Below, one piece after another: positions 53,199 to 61,881 of a stretch of DNA of 64,000 nucleotides. The stretch comes from JAAYAY01 sp963674575. Lineage in GTDB: Bacteria > Planctomycetota > Planctomycetia > Pirellulales > Thermoguttaceae. Each line of letters begins with the position of its first letter. Position 1 is the stretch's first letter. The stretch covers positions 1,488,001 to 1,552,000 of the forward strand of contig CAXXQT010000009.1 in assembly GCA_963674575.2 (NCBI GenBank), given 5' to 3'. The position numbers and the translations under genes are program-made. The notes under the pieces are model-generated. The model searched no databases. It was not told the DNA's origin and worked only from the letters and a program-made list of their open reading frames with translations.

Positions 53199-53684
53199 CT
53201 ACTTGGCTTTCTGTTTATTCTTGACAACGGGCTTCTTGCCCGGCAGTGCGATCGCTTCGCCGCCCGCCTTCTCGATCTTTTCCTGCGCCGATTTGCTGAA
53301 TCGGTGCGCCGAGACCTTGAGCTTCTTGGTCAACTCACCGTCGCCGAGGATCTTCAGCTGGTCGAACTTCCCCTTGGCCAGGTTCTTTTCGCGAAGGGTC
53401 GCCAACGTGACATCGTCGCCGTCGCTAAACGCCGCTTCCAGGTCGCTCACATTGACGATGGCGATCTGGTCGGCCCAGCGGTTGTTGAAGCCCCGCTTCG
53501 GCACGCGACGCACGAGCGGCATCTGACCGCCCTCAAAGGTGGGGTGCATCGAGAAACCGGCGCGCGATCCCTGCCCTTTGTGGCCGCGACCGCTGGTCTT
53601 GCCGTGTCCCGATCCGGGACCGCGACCGATCCGCTTCCGCTTCTTGAACTTATGTATACCGCGATTGACGTCATTCAGGTTCAT
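53199..53684 (-). CDS. rplO: 50S ribosomal protein L15
   Basis: A 161-residue protein. The start is the ATG at 53684, where NDVNRGIHKFKKRKRIGRG begins, and GSGHGKTSGRGHKGQGSR is the conserved glycine-rich RNA-binding extension. The C-terminus ends in a basic tail (PGKKPVVKNKQKAK). The start overlaps the rpsE stop by four bases (ATGA), so no rpmD (L30) gene lies between them. Confidence 0.95.
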   Translation of the reverse strand: MNLNDVNRGIHKFKKRKRIGRGPGSGHGKTSGRGHKGQGSRAGFSMHPTFEGGQMPLVRRVPKRGFNNRWADQIAIVNVSDLEAAFSDGDDVTLATLREKNLAKGKFDQLKILGDGELTKKLKVSAHRFSKSAQEKIEKAGGEAIALPGKKPVVKNKQKAK

Positions 53685-54169
53685 GACAGCGAAACTCCTC
53701 GCAAGCGTTCCACGTCGCTCTGCGTTCGCAAGCTCTGAAGGGCGTCGATCGTCGCCTTCACGAGGTTGGTTGGGTTGCTCGTACCAAAACTCTTCGTCAG
53801 GATGTCGTGAATCCCGCAAGCCTCGCACACAGCGCGAACCGCCGCGCCGGCGATCACGCCGGTACCGGGCCCGGCGGGAACCAGAACCACGCGGGCGGCG
53901 CCGAAGCGGCCCTTCACTTCATGAGGGATCGTGGTCCCGTCCAGGGAAATTGCAACCATGTTCCGCGTTCCGTCCTTGACGGCCTTCTCGACCGACGGGG
54001 GAACTTCGTTGGCTTTCCCGTACCCCCAACCGACCTTGCCTTTGCCGTCCCCCACGACCACGAGGGCCGTGAAACTAAAACGCCGTCCACCTTTGACCAC
54101 GGCGGCACAACGCCGGATCTTGACGACCTTGTCGATCAATTCCCCTTGGGATGTTTCGCTGGTAGCCAT
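53681..54169 (-). CDS. rpsE: 30S ribosomal protein S5
   Basis: A 162-residue decoding-fidelity protein. KGGRRFSFTALVVVGDGKGKVGWGYGKANE is the family core (here split: KGGRRFSFTALVV and GDGKGKVGWGYGKANE). LVPAGPGTGVIAGAAVRAV and the KSFGTSNPTNLVKAT region are typical. It overlaps rplO by four bases and lies 92 bp after rplR. Confidence 0.97.
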   Translation of the reverse strand: MATSETSQGELIDKVVKIRRCAAVVKGGRRFSFTALVVVGDGKGKVGWGYGKANEVPPSVEKAVKDGTRNMVAISLDGTTIPHEVKGRFGAARVVLVPAGPGTGVIAGAAVRAVCEACGIHDILTKSFGTSNPTNLVKATIDALQSLRTQSDVERLRGVSLS

Positions 54170-54261
54170 CGGTAATCTGACCGCTTTGCTCGGGCTATGC
54201 TCTTGGAATCAGGCAGCGGCGCAGACTCCGCACGAGCCCTGGACGCCGCCTCCCGCTTCGT

Positions 54262-54699
54262 TTACTTCTTCTTCTTCTTTTTCGCCTGCTTCGGCTTCGC
54301 TTCTTCCTTGACAGGTTCCGCCTTTTTCGCGCCCAGGTCGAGCCCCGCGTCCCGCGCTGCGTCGGCGAGCGCCGCCACGCGTCCGTGGTACTTATACTCG
54401 GCCCGGTCGAAGGCGACCTTCGTCAAACCGGCAGCCAGGGCGCGATCCGCGATCGCCTTGCCCACGGCCTTCGCTGCCTCGCAGTTTCCGCCGTAGGCGA
54501 TCGCGCTTTTCACCTCGCGATCCGCCGTGCTCGCGGAAACCAGGGTCTTCCCGTTCTCGTCGTCGATGATCTGCACGTAGATATGCTTCAAGCTGCGGAA
54601 CACGCTCATTCGCGGGCGTGTCGAGTCGCGTTTGATGCGATTCCGCACGCGAAACCGTCGCCGACGACGCTGCAATCTGTTTTGTTTCTCTTGTTTCAC
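54262..54699 (-). CDS. rplR: 50S ribosomal protein L18
   Basis: A 145-residue 5S rRNA-binding protein starting with GTG at 54699. The basic N-terminus (NRLQRRRRRFRVRNRIK) and PRMSVFRSLKHIYVQIIDD are typical, as is FDRAEYKYHGRVAALADAAR. It has an added Lys-rich C-terminal tail (PVKEEAKPKQAKKKKKK) of about 20 residues not found in most bacterial L18. Confidence 0.95.
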   Translation of the reverse strand: MKQEKQNRLQRRRRRFRVRNRIKRDSTRPRMSVFRSLKHIYVQIIDDENGKTLVSASTADREVKSAIAYGGNCEAAKAVGKAIADRALAAGLTKVAFDRAEYKYHGRVAALADAARDAGLDLGAKKAEPVKEEAKPKQAKKKKKK

Positions 54700-54769
54700 T
54701 TTGCTGCCTCACTGGCCATGAAGACGCTTGCCGTTACCGCCTGATCGAGTCCGGACGACGAGCCCCTGC

Positions 54770-55315
54770 TTACTTGGCCATCACCTTGCCCTGCTTGCGG
54801 CGAACCGCTTCGCCCTCGTAACGAATTCCCTTGCCCTTGTAGGGCTCGGCCTTGCGGAGGGCACGCACCTCGGCGGCGAACTGGCCGACCTGCTGCTTGT
54901 CGATCCCTTTGACCTGGATATGCTGTTGGTCGGAGCACGTGACCTGCAGTCCTTCCGGAATCGGCTTCTGCAGCTCGTTGGCCAAGCCGACGCGGAGCTG
55001 CAAGACGTTGTTCTGGATGGCGGCGATGTAGCCTACGCCCTGCAGTTCGAGCTTCTTCTCGTATCCCTGCGTGACGCCGATCACCATATTCTGCACCAGA
55101 GCTCGGGTCAGCCCGTGGAAGGCGCGCGATTCCCGCTCGTCGTTGGCACGAGTGACCGTAATGGTCTTGGCTTCGCCGTCGAAAGCCACCGCCACTTCGG
55201 GGCGGCAGTCTATTTCCAAACGCCCCAGCGGGCCCTGGACGGCCACCGTGCTGCCGGCGACTTCCACGCTGACGCCGTCCGGCACGGCTACTGGTTTGTT
55301 ACCGATTCGAGACAT
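54770..55315 (-). CDS. rplF: 50S ribosomal protein L6
   Basis: A 181-residue two-domain protein near the sarcin-ricin loop. MSRIGNKPVAVPDGV opens the first domain, and RALVQNMVIGVTQGYEKKL closes it. The second domain ends with KAEPYKGKGIRYEGEAVRRK, the family signature. Normal length; 63 bp after rpsH. Confidence 0.97.
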   Translation of the reverse strand: MSRIGNKPVAVPDGVSVEVAGSTVAVQGPLGRLEIDCRPEVAVAFDGEAKTITVTRANDERESRAFHGLTRALVQNMVIGVTQGYEKKLELQGVGYIAAIQNNVLQLRVGLANELQKPIPEGLQVTCSDQQHIQVKGIDKQQVGQFAAEVRALRKAEPYKGKGIRYEGEAVRRKQGKVMAK

Positions 55316-55378
55316 GGATCTACACCTTCTTCATGTCGCTGCGACAAATATCTTTTCAAGCCGCCTGCCGAACGCCGC

Positions 55379-55774
55379 CTACCAGACCTCGCAGAGCACT
55401 TCGCCCCCGAGCTTTCGCTGGCGCGCTTCCCGGTCGCTCACGACGCCACGGCTCGTGCTGAGGATTTGGATCCCCAACCCGTTGAGCACGGGGCGCAGTT
55501 TCGTGGAACGGCTGTAGACGCGTCGGCCTGGCTTGCTGACTCGGCGGGCGTGCTGGATCACACGTTCGCCGTTCGGCCCGTATTTCAGGTAGAGCCGCAG
55601 CAAGGGGACCGGCTGGGATTCAACTTCCTCCCAGTCCCAAATATAGCCTTCGCGCTTCAGCACCTCCGCCAGTCCTCGTTTCACCTTGGACAGCGGCATC
55701 TCCACGTGCGGACGTTCAACGCGCACCGCGTTCCGGATGCGGGTCAACATGTCGGCAATAGGGTCAGTCATCAT
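55379..55774 (-). CDS. rpsH: 30S ribosomal protein S8
   Basis: A 131-residue 16S rRNA-binding protein. TDPIADMLTRIRNA opens the protein, and the C-terminal motif GIQILSTSRGVVSDREAR contains the STS-G signature. Two adjacent Met codons (55774 and 55771) are possible starts. In E. coli S8 regulates its own operon, which cannot be judged here. It lies 16 bp after rpsN. Confidence 0.97.
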   Translation of the reverse strand: MMTDPIADMLTRIRNAVRVERPHVEMPLSKVKRGLAEVLKREGYIWDWEEVESQPVPLLRLYLKYGPNGERVIQHARRVSKPGRRVYSRSTKLRPVLNGLGIQILSTSRGVVSDREARQRKLGGEVLCEVW

Positions 55775-55790
55775 GGTGTTTGCGGTCCCT

Positions 55791-55976
55791 CTACCAACTC
55801 GCCTTTTTCACGCCGGGAATCAGTCCTTGGTCCGCCAATTCGCGGAAACAGATCCGACATATCCCAAACTTACGGTAAACCGCACGCGGACGCCCGCACA
55901 GCCGGCACCGGCACTCGCGACGCGTTGAAAACTTCGGCGTTCGTAACGCCTTGGCAATTTTGGACTTACTTGCCAT
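55791..55976 (-). CDS. rpsN: 30S ribosomal protein S14, zinc type
   Basis: A 61-residue short (type Z) S14. The two knuckles CRLCGR and CRICFR give the four zinc cysteines, and the C-terminus FRELADQGLIPGVKKASW is typical. The type Z form is the common one in planctomycetes. It lies 63 bp after rplE. Confidence 0.97.
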   Translation of the reverse strand: MASKSKIAKALRTPKFSTRRECRCRLCGRPRAVYRKFGICRICFRELADQGLIPGVKKASW

Positions 55977-56039
55977 GGGGGGTCGAGTCCTCTTGATCCA
56001 CTTGGAAGGTCTCTGCCATCCGGGGGCAACGTCACCCGG

Positions 56040-56597
56040 CTAATTGGCCGCGTCGTCTCGACGAAACGGCATTCCGAACTCCCGCAACAGCGTCCGAGCC
56101 TCATCGTTGCTGTCCGTGCTCGTCACGAACGTGATGTTCATTCCTTGCTGCCGGGTGTACTTGTCCGGATTCAGCTCGGGGAACACCAATTGTTCCGAAA
56201 GGCCGATGCTGTAGTTCCCACGCCCGTCGAAGGCATCCGGGTTCAACCCACGGAAGTCGCGGACACGGGGAAGTGCGATCGAGATCAGCCGGTCGAGGAA
56301 CTCATACATCCGTTGTCCTCGCAGCGTCACCCGGCAGCCAATCGGCATTCCATCACGGAGGCGGAAGCCGGCGATCGAGCGTCGAGCCAGGGTGACAACG
56401 GGCTTCTGACCCGCGATCTGCGTCATGGCCTCGACCGCCTCTTCGAGATGTTTCTTCTCGTTGACGGCACTGCCGACGCCCATATTGATCACGATCTTCT
56501 CCAGCCGGGGAAGGGAGAGCCGGTTCTTCCGGCCGATTTTCTCCACCAACCCGGGGAGGATCTCTTCGTTGTAACGCGTTAACAGTCGGGGAATCAT
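56040..56597 (-). CDS. rplE: 50S ribosomal protein L5
   Basis: A 185-residue 5S rRNA-binding protein of the central protuberance. Conserved segments include PRLEKIVINMGVG, ARRSIAGFRLRDGMPIG, CRVTLRGQRMYEFLDRL and the C-terminal NITFVTSTDSNDEARTLL. It lies 15 bp after rplX. Confidence 0.97.
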   Translation of the reverse strand: MIPRLLTRYNEEILPGLVEKIGRKNRLSLPRLEKIVINMGVGSAVNEKKHLEEAVEAMTQIAGQKPVVTLARRSIAGFRLRDGMPIGCRVTLRGQRMYEFLDRLISIALPRVRDFRGLNPDAFDGRGNYSIGLSEQLVFPELNPDKYTRQQGMNITFVTSTDSNDEARTLLREFGMPFRRDDAAN

Positions 56598-56612
56598 TTT
56601 TCGCTAGGCCTA

Positions 56613-56957
56613 CTATTTCGCGGACGCCGCCTTGGGCGGAGAAATCTGGCCGATGTTCGCGCTGCACTTCTTGCAGTAGCGGACCTTCGAGCCGTCCTCG
56701 AGGCGGCGGGCACCGGTACGCGCCGATGCACCGCACGCGGAACAAACCAGCCGCACGTTCGAGAGCTGGATGGGCATCTCCTTCGAGAGGCGTCCGCCCT
56801 GCGGGTTCCGCTGGCTCCGCTGCACGTGCTTCTTGACTCGGTTCACGCCTTCCACGACAACGCGACCCGCGCCGTGGTCGACGGAAAGAACCCGTCCGCG
56901 CGTCCCGCGCTCGTCTCCCGAGATCACTTCTACCGTATCGTCGATTCGAATATGCAT
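56613..56957 (-). CDS. rplX: 50S ribosomal protein L24
   Basis: A 114-residue assembly-initiating protein. The KOW motif is GDERGTRGRVLSVDHGAGRV. The C-terminus keeps two CxxC pairs (CSACGA and CKKCSA), a zinc ribbon found in many bacterial L24. Start is the ATG at 56957, sharing one base with the rplN stop; a GTG at 56960 would give one more residue and a four-base overlap. Confidence 0.95.
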   Translation of the reverse strand: MHIRIDDTVEVISGDERGTRGRVLSVDHGAGRVVVEGVNRVKKHVQRSQRNPQGGRLSKEMPIQLSNVRLVCSACGASARTGARRLEDGSKVRYCKKCSANIGQISPPKAASAK

Positions 56958-57325
56958 CACACCACCTCGCTCGCGAGGCTCACAATCTTCATGAAGTTCT
57001 GGTCCCGAAGCTCTCGCGCCACGGCGCCGAAGATTCGCGTACCGCGCGGATTCTTGTCGTTGTCGATAATCACCGCCGCATTGCTGTCAAAACGCACGTA
57101 GCTGCCGTCGGGACGGCGAGTGGGCTGTTTGCAGCGGACGATCACCGCACGCACAACGGTCCCCTTCTTCAAATCGCTGCCGGGGATCACCGCCTTGATG
57201 CTGCACACGATGATATCCCCAACGCTCGCCGTCCGGCGATGCGTTCCTCCCAACACTTTGATGCACTGCAATTCCTTCGCGCCCGTGTTATCCGCGACGG
57301 CGAGGCGTGTTTGCATCTGGATCAT
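56957..57325 (-). CDS. rplN: 50S ribosomal protein L14
   Basis: A 122-residue protein, the standard length, once the ATG at 57325 (MIQMQTRLAVADNTGAKEL) is used. The family signature VIVRCKQPTRRPDGSYVRF and the FGAVARELRD region are intact. The frame continues upstream to 57463 without L14 character. It overlaps rplX by one base. Confidence 0.97.
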   Translation of the reverse strand: MIQMQTRLAVADNTGAKELQCIKVLGGTHRRTASVGDIIVCSIKAVIPGSDLKKGTVVRAVIVRCKQPTRRPDGSYVRFDSNAAVIIDNDKNPRGTRIFGAVARELRDQNFMKIVSLASEVV

Positions 57326-57416
57326 GATTACTACCCGAGTCGATGAACAAAAGGTTGCCGCGAACAGACCTTCCTGCGGGCCATTCCCGCCGGACCGCGT
57401 GCCTGCCAGGGCCGTG

Positions 57417-57728
57417 TTATTCTTCCCCGTCCGCCGCGTCCTGGTTGGCCTTGGCGGCCGCACGCATGGCGGCCAGGTCGATCACCTGCCCTTCGGCGAC
57501 AACCCTCACCAGCTGCCAGCGTTTCTTCTTCGACATGGGACGGCACTCGACGATCTCGACGGTGTCGCCTTCCTTGGACTGATTCTCTTCGTCATGGACG
57601 AAACACACAGTCCGCCGCCGGATGAACTTCCCGTACTTCGCGTGGCGCACGACGCGAGGAATTTCCACTCGCCGCGTTTTCGCCATTTTGTCGCTGGTGA
57701 CGACGCCAACCGCAACTCTACTTGGCAT
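57417..57728 (-). CDS. rpsQ: 30S ribosomal protein S17
   Basis: A 103-residue 16S rRNA-binding protein of the OB fold. It has the core GVVTSDKMAKTRRVEI, RHAKYGKFIRRRTVCFVHDE and VEIVECRPMSKKKRWQLVRV. It has a short Ala/Asp-rich tail beyond the usual end. It lies 66 bp after rpmC. Confidence 0.97.
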   Translation of the reverse strand: MPSRVAVGVVTSDKMAKTRRVEIPRVVRHAKYGKFIRRRTVCFVHDEENQSKEGDTVEIVECRPMSKKKRWQLVRVVAEGQVIDLAAMRAAAKANQDAADGEE

Positions 57729-57794
57729 TGGTCGTTTCCTCTACACATGCCCGCCGATCGGGCCGCTCCCATGGGTACGTTTCAGACTCGTCTT

Positions 57795-58007
57795 TCACAC
57801 CTGAGCCGGACTCGCACCGGCGACTTCCCGCTCCCGCTGGATCGTCTTGATTCGTGCGATCAGCCGGTGTTGTTTGCGAAGTTCACTCGGCGCGTCCAGC
57901 CGTTCCGTCTGCGCCTGGATCCGCAACCGAAACAGGTGCTCCTTGGTCTCACTGAGCGTGATCTGGAGCTGTTCGTCGCTCATTTCGCGGAGCTCGGAAG
58001 CTTTCAT
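57795..58007 (-). CDS. rpmC: 50S ribosomal protein L29
   Basis: A 70-residue helical-hairpin protein near the exit tunnel. The start KASELREMSDEQLQITL and the second helix RKQHRLIARIKTIQRERE are typical. It lies 66 bp after rplP. Confidence 0.95.
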   Translation of the reverse strand: MKASELREMSDEQLQITLSETKEHLFRLRIQAQTERLDAPSELRKQHRLIARIKTIQREREVAGASPAQV

Positions 58008-58073
58008 GGTCTCTGCACTCGACTTACTACTCGTTGTTTCTCTACCTGACGGCCATCCGGCCCGGGCGACGAC

Positions 58074-58490
58074 CTACATGGGCCGCCGTTTCACGAACCG
58101 CACACGCACCGGCATCTTGTGGGCCAGGCGGTTGAAGCACAAGCGTGCCGCTTCTTCCGTCGCCCCGCCAATCTCGTACAGCACCGTACCCGGTCGCACG
58201 ACCGCAGCCCAATACTCGGGCTCACCCTTTCCCTTGCCCATACGCGTTTCCAACGGAATCGACGTAATCGGCTTGTGGGGAAAGACCCGAATGTACAGCC
58301 GGCCTTCGCTTCGCAGGTACTGCTGTGCGGCAATACGACCGGCCTCGATGGTGGCCGCACTGATCCAGCCACCCTCGACCGTCTGCAAACCGTAATCGCC
58401 AAACACGACGCGGTTGCCGCGAGTCGCACTACCTTTTATACGACCTCTTTGGCATTTTCGATGTTTGACCCGCTTGGGCATCAACGCCAT
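58074..58490 (-). CDS. rplP: 50S ribosomal protein L16
   Basis: A 138-residue protein that organises the A-site tRNA region. MALMPKRVKHRKCQRGRIKG opens the protein and RMGKGKGEPEYWAAVV is the family signature. Start is the ATG at 58490, eight bases after GAGGA; an internal Met at 58481 is also possible. The first 62 bases lie inside the 3' end of rpsC in another frame. Confidence 0.95.
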   Translation of the reverse strand: MALMPKRVKHRKCQRGRIKGSATRGNRVVFGDYGLQTVEGGWISAATIEAGRIAAQQYLRSEGRLYIRVFPHKPITSIPLETRMGKGKGEPEYWAAVVRPGTVLYEIGGATEEAARLCFNRLAHKMPVRVRFVKRRPM

Positions 58491-59145
58491 CGATCTCGTC
58501 CTCGCTATAAATGCCCTGATTGATCCACACCTGGACGCCAATATGACCTTGCGCGATCTTCGCCTCCGCAAAGCCGTAGTCGATCTTCGCACGGAGCGTC
58601 GACAACGGAATCGAGCCGGAAATCTGCTTTTCCCGGCGGGCCATTTCGGCCCCGCCCAGACGCCCGGCCATTTGGATCTTGATCCCCTTGGCCCCGGCTT
58701 CCATCGTCTGTTCCATGGTCCGCTTCATGGCCCGGCGAAAACTCGCCCGCTTCTGAAGCTGTTCGCAGATGTCCTCCGCCACGAGCTGGGCGACCACTTC
58801 CGGGCGACCGACTTCCTCAATCTTCAGATTGATCCGCCGCCCCGTCAGGTTCTGCAACTCCGCCTGAAGCTCTTCCACTCGTTCGCCCTTGCGCCCAATC
58901 AGCACTCCCGGACGAGCCGAATGGAGCACGACCTTGACCTCGTCGCGCGTCCGTTCGATTTCGATCTTCGCGATCATGGGGTACATGGCACGTCCCCCAC
59001 GATCCTTGCGGGTTTTGATGAACTTTCGGATTTTCTGGTCTTCGACCAGCAGATCCGCGAACTCGCGCTTCGAAGCGTACCAACGGCTCTTCCAGCCGAT
59101 CATCACTCCCGTGCGGAATCCGGTAGGATTGACTTTCTGACCCAT
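58429..59145 (-). CDS. rpsC: 30S ribosomal protein S3
   Basis: A 238-residue protein at the mRNA entry channel. It has the KH domain (VLHSARPGVLIGRKGERVEEL), the start MGQKVNPTGFRTGVMIGWKS, and the C-terminal domain signature IPLSTLRAKIDYGFAEA. It ends SKMPKRSYKR inside the rplP coding region. It lies 6 bp after rplV. Confidence 0.97.
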   Translation of the reverse strand: MGQKVNPTGFRTGVMIGWKSRWYASKREFADLLVEDQKIRKFIKTRKDRGGRAMYPMIAKIEIERTRDEVKVVLHSARPGVLIGRKGERVEELQAELQNLTGRRINLKIEEVGRPEVVAQLVAEDICEQLQKRASFRRAMKRTMEQTMEAGAKGIKIQMAGRLGGAEMARREKQISGSIPLSTLRAKIDYGFAEAKIAQGHIGVQVWINQGIYSEDEIDGVDAQAGQTSKMPKRSYKR

Positions 59146-59151
59146 GCTACG

Positions 59152-59478
59152 CTACTCCAACGACACGGAAATGTGTGACATTCGCTTCTTGATGATCGCA
59201 GCCATCCCGCGAGCCTTCGGGCGGAGCCGTTTGAACATCGGCCCACCGTCAACACGCACTTCCACGACCGACAACGCCCCCAGGTTGCGGGCACGCCGAT
59301 CCTCGGCGTTCGCCAAGGCGCTTTTCAACACCTTTTCGAGCATCCGCGCTCCGCGGTTGGGGTGATACCGCAATATGTCCAAGGCTTCGTCGGCCCCTTT
59401 CCCGCGAATCAGGTCGGCGAAGGGCCGGACCTTCCGCGGGCTGATGCGGGCGTACCTGTGTTTTGCCTCGTATGCCAT
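59152..59478 (-). CDS. rplV: 50S ribosomal protein L22
   Basis: A 108-residue protein lining the exit tunnel. ARISPRKVRPFADLIRGK, LEKVLKSALANAEDR and the beta-hairpin tip FKRLRPKARGMAAIIKKRMS are conserved. Mutations in this hairpin give macrolide resistance elsewhere; nothing unusual is seen here. It lies 71 bp after rpsS. Confidence 0.97.
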   Translation of the reverse strand: MAYEAKHRYARISPRKVRPFADLIRGKGADEALDILRYHPNRGARMLEKVLKSALANAEDRRARNLGALSVVEVRVDGGPMFKRLRPKARGMAAIIKKRMSHISVSLE

Positions 59479-59549
59479 GCTGCCGTCCTCAATAACTCGT
59501 TTATGCCGCTCGCCGATTCTCGCCGCCGAACGCCATCATCCAATCGGCC

Positions 59550-59819
59550 CTACCGTTTGCCCTTGCCGCCGTGCCCCCGGAAGGTCCGCGTAGGAGCAAA
59601 CTCGCCCAAACGGTGCCCCACCATTTCTTCCGTCACGAACACTTTCGTGTGCACCTTGCCGTTGTGCACCATAAACGTATGGCCGACGAACTCAGGCACG
59701 ATCGTACAAGCTCGCGCCCATGTCTTGATCGGCTGCTTCGTCCCGGCATCGTTTTGCTTCTCCACCTTCAGGTAGAGCTTCGGGTCGACGAAGGGGCCCT
59801 TCTTCAGCGATCTTCCCAT
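59550..59819 (-). CDS. rpsS: 30S ribosomal protein S19
   Basis: An 89-residue protein of the 30S head. It has MGRSLKKGPFVDPKLYLK at the start, KTWARACTIVPEFVGHTFMV and the signature GHRLGEFAPTRTFRGH. It lies 84 bp after rplB. Confidence 0.97.
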   Translation of the reverse strand: MGRSLKKGPFVDPKLYLKVEKQNDAGTKQPIKTWARACTIVPEFVGHTFMVHNGKVHTKVFVTEEMVGHRLGEFAPTRTFRGHGGKGKR

Positions 59820-59903
59820 GGTAGGTAGCCGTTTGTCTTGCGTCTCATAAATCGTTAGCCAGGCCTCGGCGGGAGCTACGATTGCAGCCCGCCGAACCGA
59901 CGT

Positions 59904-60764
59904 CTATTTCTTCAATTTCAACACGCCGTATCGTTTCGACCGCCGCCGCCGGACGATCGACCGGTTCGACGCCTTGTAGCGTTTCCGCGTCGCTCCACCC
60001 TTCGCGGGCTTGCCCGTCGGGCTCACCGGGTGCCGACCGCCCTTGGTGCGACCTTCACCACCACCGTGCGGGTGATCGATCGGGTTCATCGCCGTACCAC
60101 GAACGTGCGGACGCCGACCCAGCCATCGCTTCCGCCCCGCCTTGCCCAGCACAATCTTCATGTGCTCGGAGTTGCCGATCGTCCCAATGGTCGCTCGACA
60201 AGTCGCGGGAATACGGCGGATTTCGCCGCTCGGCAGGTTGATCTGCGCCCAGTCCGCGTCACGTGCAGCCAAGGTGGCCTTCGTGCCGGCCGACCGACAC
60301 ATCACGCCGCCCCGTCCTGGTTGAATCTCGATGTTGTGGATATCCGTTCCCAATGGGATTTCTGTCAACGGCAGACAGTTCCCCACGGAGGGAGGCGAGC
60401 CGGGACCGCTCATCACGGTATCCCCCGCCTTCAGGCCTTCCGCCGCCAGGATGTAGCGCTTCTCGCCGTCCACGTAGTGGAGCAGGGCGATGCGCGCACT
60501 TCGGTTGGGGTCGTATTGCACGGACGCGACCACGCCGGCCACCCCGTCTTTGTTTCGCCGAAAATCGATCAGCCGATAGCGTCGCTTGTGCCCGCCGCCG
60601 CGATGCCGCGCGGTAATCTTTCCCTGGTTGTTCCGTCCGCCAGTCCGCCGCTTCGGCTTCAGCAGCTTCTTCTCCGGCTTGGCTCCCGCCGTCAGGTCAG
60701 CGAAGTCACTGACCGTCGCGGTTCGCCGCCCCGGCGTCGTTGGCTTGTATTTCCGAATTCCCAT
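59904..60764 (-). CDS. rplB: 50S ribosomal protein L2
   Basis: A 286-residue protein essential for subunit joining and peptidyl transfer. It contains GRNNQGKITARHRGGGHKRR, GRGGVMCRSAGTKATL, and the conserved C-terminal RGTAMNPIDHPHGGGEGR with its key His. The length is slightly above 275 because of basic C-terminal residues (KASNRSIVRRRRSKRYG). It lies 64 bp after rplW. Confidence 0.97.
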   Translation of the reverse strand: MGIRKYKPTTPGRRTATVSDFADLTAGAKPEKKLLKPKRRTGGRNNQGKITARHRGGGHKRRYRLIDFRRNKDGVAGVVASVQYDPNRSARIALLHYVDGEKRYILAAEGLKAGDTVMSGPGSPPSVGNCLPLTEIPLGTDIHNIEIQPGRGGVMCRSAGTKATLAARDADWAQINLPSGEIRRIPATCRATIGTIGNSEHMKIVLGKAGRKRWLGRRPHVRGTAMNPIDHPHGGGEGRTKGGRHPVSPTGKPAKGGATRKRYKASNRSIVRRRRSKRYGVLKLKK

Positions 60765-60828
60765 GATTCTCTACTTTCCGCTCGCCCGGATAGGAAAACC
60801 CGTCCGCCCGCCTTCCTTCACGCATTTC

Positions 60829-61140
60829 CTAGAAGAAATCGATGCGGTGCTCCGAATCCAACGTAACGATCGCCTTCTTCCATGCCTTGGTCGTCCCAAC
60901 ACGGAACTTCGTTCGGCGCGGCTTTCCTTTGCGATTCTGCGTGTTCACGCGAAGGACCTTCACGTCGAACATCGATTCAACCGCCTGGCGAATATCATCC
61001 TTGCTTGCAAACCGGTTCACCTCGAAGGAGTACTGATTGTACCGCTCCGCCTTGTGAAATCCCTTTTCCGTCACCAACGGACGAAGGATCACCTGGTACG
61101 GCTCCAAGCTCAATTTCGATTTCGTGACATCACGTGCCAT
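60829..61140 (-). CDS. rplW: 50S ribosomal protein L23
   Basis: A 103-residue exit-site protein that docks trigger factor and SRP. It has LEPYQVILRPLVTEKGFHK, YSFEVNRFASKDDIRQAVE and FDVKVLRVNTQNRKGKPRR. It lies 19 bp after rplD. Confidence 0.97.
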   Translation of the reverse strand: MARDVTKSKLSLEPYQVILRPLVTEKGFHKAERYNQYSFEVNRFASKDDIRQAVESMFDVKVLRVNTQNRKGKPRRTKFRVGTTKAWKKAIVTLDSEHRIDFF

Positions 61141-61159
61141 GGCCTGACTTCCCTTACAG

Positions 61160-61801
61160 TCACGATGCCTGCGTTTCTCGTTTCACTTTTTCCCGGAAGG
61201 CGTCCAAGGCAGCCTTCGTCATCAGCATCCGCTTCGGACGAAGCACCTCCAAGGCATTCAACTCCGCCACCGGAAGCACCGACACGTCGGCGATATTGCG
61301 GATACTCTTGACCACGTTCACATCGTGCCCCTCGACAGCCACAAGCAAGCTTCCGCCCAGGTTCAGCGCTTTGAGGACGGAGGCCATCTGCTTCGTTTTG
61401 GGCTCTGCGAAGGCCAACTCGTCAATCAACACCACTTCACTGTCTTCAAGTTTCGACGCCATGGCCATCCGGGTCGCCAGGCGGATCGCCTTCTTCGGCA
61501 GTCGGTAGGAGTAGTCGCGAGGCTGCTTCGCAAAGATGTGACCGCCGCCGCGACGGACACCGCTCCGCCGATGGCCAGCCCGGGCATTACCGGTGCCTTT
61601 CTGACGATACATTTTCTTCGTCGAGCCACTCACTTCGCCGCGCGTCTTCGTCTTCGCCGACCCCTGCCGCTTATTCGCCTGGTACATGACCACGACGTCA
61701 TGAAGCAACTGCTTCGAGATCCGCGGAGCCAGTTCGGCCGGGTCGATGTCGTAACTACCGACTTCCGAACCGTTTCGGTCGTAAACAGGCAAGCTCACCA
61801 T
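61160..61801 (-). CDS. rplD: 50S ribosomal protein L4
   Basis: A 213-residue protein whose loop reaches into the exit tunnel (TKTRGEVSGSTKKMYRQKGT, ARAGHRRSGVRRGGGHIF). In enterobacteria L4 also represses the S10 operon through a leader RNA; the leader here is only about 65 nt and no such structure was recognised. It lies 80 bp after rplC. Confidence 0.97.
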   Translation of the reverse strand: MVSLPVYDRNGSEVGSYDIDPAELAPRISKQLLHDVVVMYQANKRQGSAKTKTRGEVSGSTKKMYRQKGTGNARAGHRRSGVRRGGGHIFAKQPRDYSYRLPKKAIRLATRMAMASKLEDSEVVLIDELAFAEPKTKQMASVLKALNLGGSLLVAVEGHDVNVVKSIRNIADVSVLPVAELNALEVLRPKRMLMTKAALDAFREKVKRETQAS

Positions 61802-61881
61802 GATACGGGACGTCTCAAATTATGTCTCACTGACCGTCGACAGCACGAAACCGCCGACATGCACTTCACCCTAACAGTCTC

